Source: a virus. From it: a DNA stretch of 39,598 bases. Below are positions 36,142-39,598 of the stretch, one piece after another. The notes beneath the pieces are model-generated. The model saw nothing but the letters and a program-made list of their open reading frames with translations. It made no database searches and was not told the origin of the DNA. Position 1 is the first letter of the stretch. Every line of letters starts with the position of its first letter. The stretch covers positions 1 through 39,598 of IMG/VR virus record IMGVR_UViG_3300022745_000082. One strand, 5' to 3'. The position numbers and the translations under genes are program-made.

Positions 36142-37995
36142 TTATTTTTTACTATAGTCAGTTGTGCTAAAACCACCAGTATTTAATAAAGCTGAACTAA
36201 TTGAAGAGTTGCCATTCATCCAGTCAGTTAGGAGTGTTACTGGAGTGATTGGGGCTAGTAAGTTTATAGCATCATTAGTAGGAGTAGGAGGTTTTCCACT
36301 ATAATCTGAACCTTTCCAATGGTTAATTATTGGGGACCAAATAGGTGCAGCTTTACCTGTAAAGAAATCTTGAAATGCATCAAGTGGTGTATATTGACCA
36401 AATTTAGCAATTTTATTTCCATAAATTTCAATACGAGTCCAAACTCCTTTATTTGATTTACGCCAAAATCCCCATTTACCATCGTGCATTGTAGGTATAG
36501 CTGATGCCATTACTTTTAATATAGGTCGATATGGGCCAACTACATTTACCCATTTATCATTAGCTTTGTCTATTCTAATTTGACCAAAATGAGAATCGCG
36601 AGGATCAATAGCAGTTGACCCAGGATTAATAGCTTCATATATCTGCATTACAGTAAAAAAAGTAGTAGCAGAAATCGCTAAATTTTTACGAGCTTGGAAT
36701 AAAGCTACTCGATCTGCTTTTACTTTTGGATTAAACTGATGAGCTGTAAGAGTATTGGCTACTCCTTTCATTAATCGCACAGAATAAAAATATAAATTTA
36801 ATTTTTTAGATGCCCCTTCAAAAGTATTAAGTCCACCTCGTCCAGTCATAGAATTAATAGTTTCACCAAGAGCTTCAGCATGAGCTTTATTTTTAATATT
36901 TTCACCAGATTTCTTAGATATTTCAATCATTGTGTCAGCTAAATCAGCCCGTAGTTTAACAGCATTAATTGCATATGCATCACTTCCTACTTTAAAAAGT
37001 CTTCCTAAAACTGGAATCTGCTCTGGAATATTAGATGGGATAGCCTCTTCACGACCAATTCCTAAACTTACTTTCATTCGTGCATAATTTCCATTAATAG
37101 CATTAACTCGAGAAGCAACTTCGGCTTTTTGTAGAAATAAAGCTTCTCCTGATTTAAGAGTAGGATTAAATGCTTTTAAAGAATTAAGGAAACTAGTTGC
37201 TCCTTTCTTCCATAAAAGTGGATTCCATATAGTATTTATTCCTTGGTTTCCTGTAAAAGAAATATCAATACTAGATTTAAAACTTTTTACTAACGAGGCC
37301 CATTCTTCAAAAGAATTTAATCGCTTGAAAGCATTAATTAAACCAGCTGCTTGTGTATCAGGAAGAAGTGTTGATACGTAATCATCAAAAGCAACTTTAT
37401 TTTTACCGTATTCCATACGGGTTTTAAAATCTGCCGCTGTTTCTTTTCCAGTTTGCTGTCGTTCAATATATTTAGGATCTTGAACAATCGTATCCATTTT
37501 CTCTTTAAGGGCTGTTAATTCATTAGCCTTTTTAAGAATAGTAGTGGTTTCTTCAGGAGTAATATTAATACCAAGTCTTTTATCAGTAAAATCACTAAGC
37601 ATTGCTTGTATGTCAGTTTCACTCATTACATCTTTAATGCTATTTACTTTACGTATAAATTCAGTTTTTACTTCAGGTTTGAGTCCTGCAACAGTAGAGG
37701 CCCAGTCATCAATACCTTCAGTTTGAAGTTTTTTAAGATAATTTTTTTCTCCATCAGTTAAAAATTCTCGACCTTTTTTACTAGCCTTTGCAAGTAAATT
37801 TGCATTTCGTCTGCGATTATAAAGCATCTTTTCTTCAAAAAGAGCATTTACATTTTTCGCATTTTCATCACCAACAAGTTTTTTAAAGAAAGCTCGTCTG
37901 TCATTAGATGATAAATTTTCTAATGTAGAAAACTGAGACTTTTTATATTCTCGAATAAATGCCTCATGTGCAAACTTAGGTAAACAGAAATTCAT
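36142..37995 (-). CDS. Large internal virion/ejection-type protein, 617 aa
   Basis: Begins MNFCLPKFAHEAFIREYKKS. The N-terminal 120 residues are helical and charged (LSSNDRRAFFKKLVGDENAK), the middle is a long helical region, and segment NLYFYSVRLMKGVANTLTAH is basic-aromatic. The C-terminus ends STTDYSKK. Large helical proteins between tail and lysis genes in short-tailed phages are usually ejected with DNA. No enzymatic motif is seen. The ATG at 37995 is chosen since the longer start overlaps the upstream gene. Confidence 0.55.
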   Translation of the reverse strand: MNFCLPKFAHEAFIREYKKSQFSTLENLSSNDRRAFFKKLVGDENAKNVNALFEEKMLYNRRRNANLLAKASKKGREFLTDGEKNYLKKLQTEGIDDWASTVAGLKPEVKTEFIRKVNSIKDVMSETDIQAMLSDFTDKRLGINITPEETTTILKKANELTALKEKMDTIVQDPKYIERQQTGKETAADFKTRMEYGKNKVAFDDYVSTLLPDTQAAGLINAFKRLNSFEEWASLVKSFKSSIDISFTGNQGINTIWNPLLWKKGATSFLNSLKAFNPTLKSGEALFLQKAEVASRVNAINGNYARMKVSLGIGREEAIPSNIPEQIPVLGRLFKVGSDAYAINAVKLRADLADTMIEISKKSGENIKNKAHAEALGETINSMTGRGGLNTFEGASKKLNLYFYSVRLMKGVANTLTAHQFNPKVKADRVALFQARKNLAISATTFFTVMQIYEAINPGSTAIDPRDSHFGQIRIDKANDKWVNVVGPYRPILKVMASAIPTMHDGKWGFWRKSNKGVWTRIEIYGNKIAKFGQYTPLDAFQDFFTGKAAPIWSPIINHWKGSDYSGKPPTPTNDAINLLAPITPVTLLTDWMNGNSSISSALLNTGGFSTTDYSKK

Positions 37996-37996
37996 A

Positions 37997-39502
37997 TTAA
38001 CAAGGTTTAATATTTTTAATAAAATCAACAATATCTGACTTTGTAAAAGCTTTATTTTCTATATGTTTTTTTAATGATTGATAGTCATTTGGTATATCTT
38101 TTCCTTTTAAAATAGCATTTTTACGAGCATTTTGTATATCTTGAATAATATTTAGTGGAGAATTTTTATTACTATTAAAACCAGACTCACCAAGACCTTG
38201 AGCGTTAAGACTTCGTTGTTTACCAATAGGTGACTTAATAAGATCATGAATTAATTGACTATCAAGATTCTCTGAAGCATGTCGAGCTACAGCATTAAAA
38301 AGAATTTCACCATGTCCATGTATACTTTTATTAACAGGTATTTTACCTGTAGCCATATCAATAGCTGATTGCATATCATTAGTCATTAAGTCAGCTACAT
38401 TTTTTTCAATTGCTTTATATGATTCAGGAGTATATTTAGATTGTACTTCAGGAGGTAATTCATCAAATCCTTGTTTAACAAGTTTTTTATTTAAATCACG
38501 AGCTACTTTAGTAATAGCCCCAGTTTTCTGAGGAGTGACAACTTTATTTTCTACAGGTTTAACAGTTGTTGTTTCTATAGGTACTACCTTTGTTTCTATA
38601 GGTACTACCTTTGTTTCTATAGATTTAGTTTTTGCTAAAACAGGAGTTGATTCTACAGGTTTAAATTCTGCTGGCTTCACCTCTGGTAACTTACTATAAA
38701 GAGGTGTATCGGTAGTAATAGTCGGTAACGTAGACTTTGCTTTAGGACCCATCTGAATCGTTGGCATCTGGTCAGGAGTGAGGTATGGAGTCTGGATATT
38801 TACAGGTGTAGCGTTTTGTTCAGCACTACGAACAGGCAATTCTTTTGTAATTGGTACTGTTCCTGTCTTGGTATATTCACTTTTTGGCATTACGTCAATA
38901 GCTGATTGAACACGTGATTTAAGGAGTCCTCCTTTTAATGGAGCTATAGCCCCACCAATAACTGTAGCATTAACTATACCTCCAAGTACTCGTTCAGCTG
39001 GAGTAAGAGTTCCATCTTGCGGATTTGCTGCCCCCCACTTTTGTAGATATGGCGTTTGTGCAAGTTTGTCTCCAGCAAACTGAATAGCTTTACTTGGTCC
39101 TGCCATAAATGGTGCTACTGGTGAAGATACTGTATTAACAGCACCTGCACCTATATTAAGTAATCCTTCGCCACGTTGTATAAGAGATTGATTTGGTCCA
39201 GTAAGTTGTCCATATCCTTGTGATACTTGTGATACTCCACTTTTAGCTGCATCTATAATTGGTTGTACAGTATTATTATAAAATGCTCCAGGAATGGCTT
39301 TAAAGAATTTCCCGGTCATTCCTAAAGGGCTATTAGCATATTGTGTAGCCTGATCATACTGGTTTTGTTCCAATTTCAGATTTTTAGTACTTTTCGGATT
39401 AAAATTCTCATCTAAATATTTAGATAAATTACTACTACTACTGCTAGGAGTAGTAGTAGTTTTACCAAAAGACTTATCTAAATAATCATTTAAATTAGAC
39501 AT
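37997..39502 (-). CDS. Ejection-type virion protein with repeat, 501 aa
   Basis: N-terminus Ser/Thr-rich (KTTTTPSSSSSNLSKYLDEN). A membrane-like segment (GGIVNATVIGGAIAPLKGGL, about residues 169-188) and a Pro/Thr/Val-rich linker with the repeat ETKVVPIETKVVPIETT follow. The helical C-terminus contains IHGHGEILFNAVARHASENL. Its position between the junction-spanning gene and the 617-aa protein suggests an internal virion protein. Family not recognised. Confidence 0.55.
   Translation of the reverse strand: MSNLNDYLDKSFGKTTTTPSSSSSNLSKYLDENFNPKSTKNLKLEQNQYDQATQYANSPLGMTGKFFKAIPGAFYNNTVQPIIDAAKSGVSQVSQGYGQLTGPNQSLIQRGEGLLNIGAGAVNTVSSPVAPFMAGPSKAIQFAGDKLAQTPYLQKWGAANPQDGTLTPAERVLGGIVNATVIGGAIAPLKGGLLKSRVQSAIDVMPKSEYTKTGTVPITKELPVRSAEQNATPVNIQTPYLTPDQMPTIQMGPKAKSTLPTITTDTPLYSKLPEVKPAEFKPVESTPVLAKTKSIETKVVPIETKVVPIETTTVKPVENKVVTPQKTGAITKVARDLNKKLVKQGFDELPPEVQSKYTPESYKAIEKNVADLMTNDMQSAIDMATGKIPVNKSIHGHGEILFNAVARHASENLDSQLIHDLIKSPIGKQRSLNAQGLGESGFNSNKNSPLNIIQDIQNARKNAILKGKDIPNDYQSLKKHIENKAFTKSDIVDFIKNIKPC
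38566..38634 (-). repeat. 21-bp repeats in ejection-type gene
   Basis: Two exact adjacent 21-bp units (tttctataggtactacctttg type) plus partial flanking copies encode ETKVVPI repeats. They keep the reading frame. Confidence 0.7.
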
Positions 39503-39508
39503 GTATAG

Positions 39509-39598
39509 TTATCCTGTATAATCCTGAATATTTTTAGGATTAATAAATTCGTTAAATATAACATCAAATTTAGAAGGATCTTCTCCTGAAGAAGTCCA
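39509..39598 (-). CDS. C-terminal end of the window-edge structural protein
   Basis: A minus-strand frame enters from the right edge and reads WTSSGEDPSKFDVIFNEFIN, then PKNIQDYTG, stop TAA at 39511-39509. It lacks a start. Merging the shared gtcca at the window ends places it exactly in frame after KKAKAAW of the fragment at 1-1175. The stop lies six bases before the next gene start at 39502. Confidence 0.75.
   Translation of the reverse strand, partial: WTSSGEDPSKFDVIFNEFINPKNIQDYTG

Noticed and set aside
1-39598. Integrase or lysogeny module
   Set aside because: No tyrosine or serine recombinase motif or att-like pair was found; palindromic operators alone do not prove lysogeny.

Overview
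The window looks like an essentially complete genome of a small, lysis-competent tailed phage. It is most likely a short-tailed (podovirus-like) virus: there is a capsid, portal and adaptor set and two large ejection-type proteins, but no tape measure, sheath or long-tail module. The two window ends share the five bases gtcca. Merging them joins two fragments of one minus-strand gene in frame into a 419-codon reading frame, so the molecule is probably circular (or circularly permuted) and about 39,593 bp long. Standard-code stops are used, including many TGA. Nearly all start codons follow AT-rich leaders without a Shine-Dalgarno motif, while promoters look sigma70-like. The host is unknown. 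The SD-poor leaders, a LamG/carbohydrate-module protein, a LAGLIDADG-bearing group I intron and an SPFH-like membrane protein would fit a Patescibacteria/CPR host, but that is an inference.

Late module (minus strand, about 18045 down to 1, then across the junction from 39598 down to 33955). In transcription order: two small proteins, a GroES-like co-chaperonin, a zinc-ribbon protein, terminase small and large subunits, portal, a small protein, scaffold, major capsid protein, an HNH homing endonuclease, two beta-rich head/decoration-type proteins, several small virion-type proteins, a LamG fibre-like protein, two coiled-coil proteins, an adaptor, a tail protein, a glycine-rich adhesin-like protein, the junction-spanning structural protein, two large ejection-type proteins, then lysis genes (coiled-coil/TM protein, papain-fold peptidase, two-TM holin candidate, membrane-anchored SLT lysozyme). 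The major capsid gene is split by a group I intron of about 714 nt (11173-11886) that carries a LAGLIDADG endonuclease in its P6 loop.

Control region (about 18046-18620). A divergent, gene-free region holds repeated AGTGGCAT boxes, several TTGACA elements, sigma70-type promoters and an 18-bp perfect palindrome placed inside the promoter of the first early gene. It is the best candidate for the early/late switch and possibly for the replication origin.

Early module (plus strand, 18621-33727). It starts with many small proteins of unknown function. A minus-strand island follows, with a 41-aa conserved phage protein, 3.5 copies of a 32-bp tandem repeat and a D5/P4-type SF3 helicase. Then come an HTH protein, a stand-alone CHC2 zinc-finger primase-like protein, a DnaQ-type exonuclease, a PD-(D/E)XK RecB/Cas4-like nuclease, an SPFH-like membrane protein, a VRR-NUC nuclease, a Gp157-like protein, an RHH-like protein, small membrane proteins, a 15-bp-repeat pentapeptide-type protein, an AP2/HNH-type endonuclease and a string of mini-proteins. 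After a structured intergenic region and a terminator comes a GC-richer cassette of three overlapping zinc-ribbon proteins. It ends at strong terminators facing the lysis genes.
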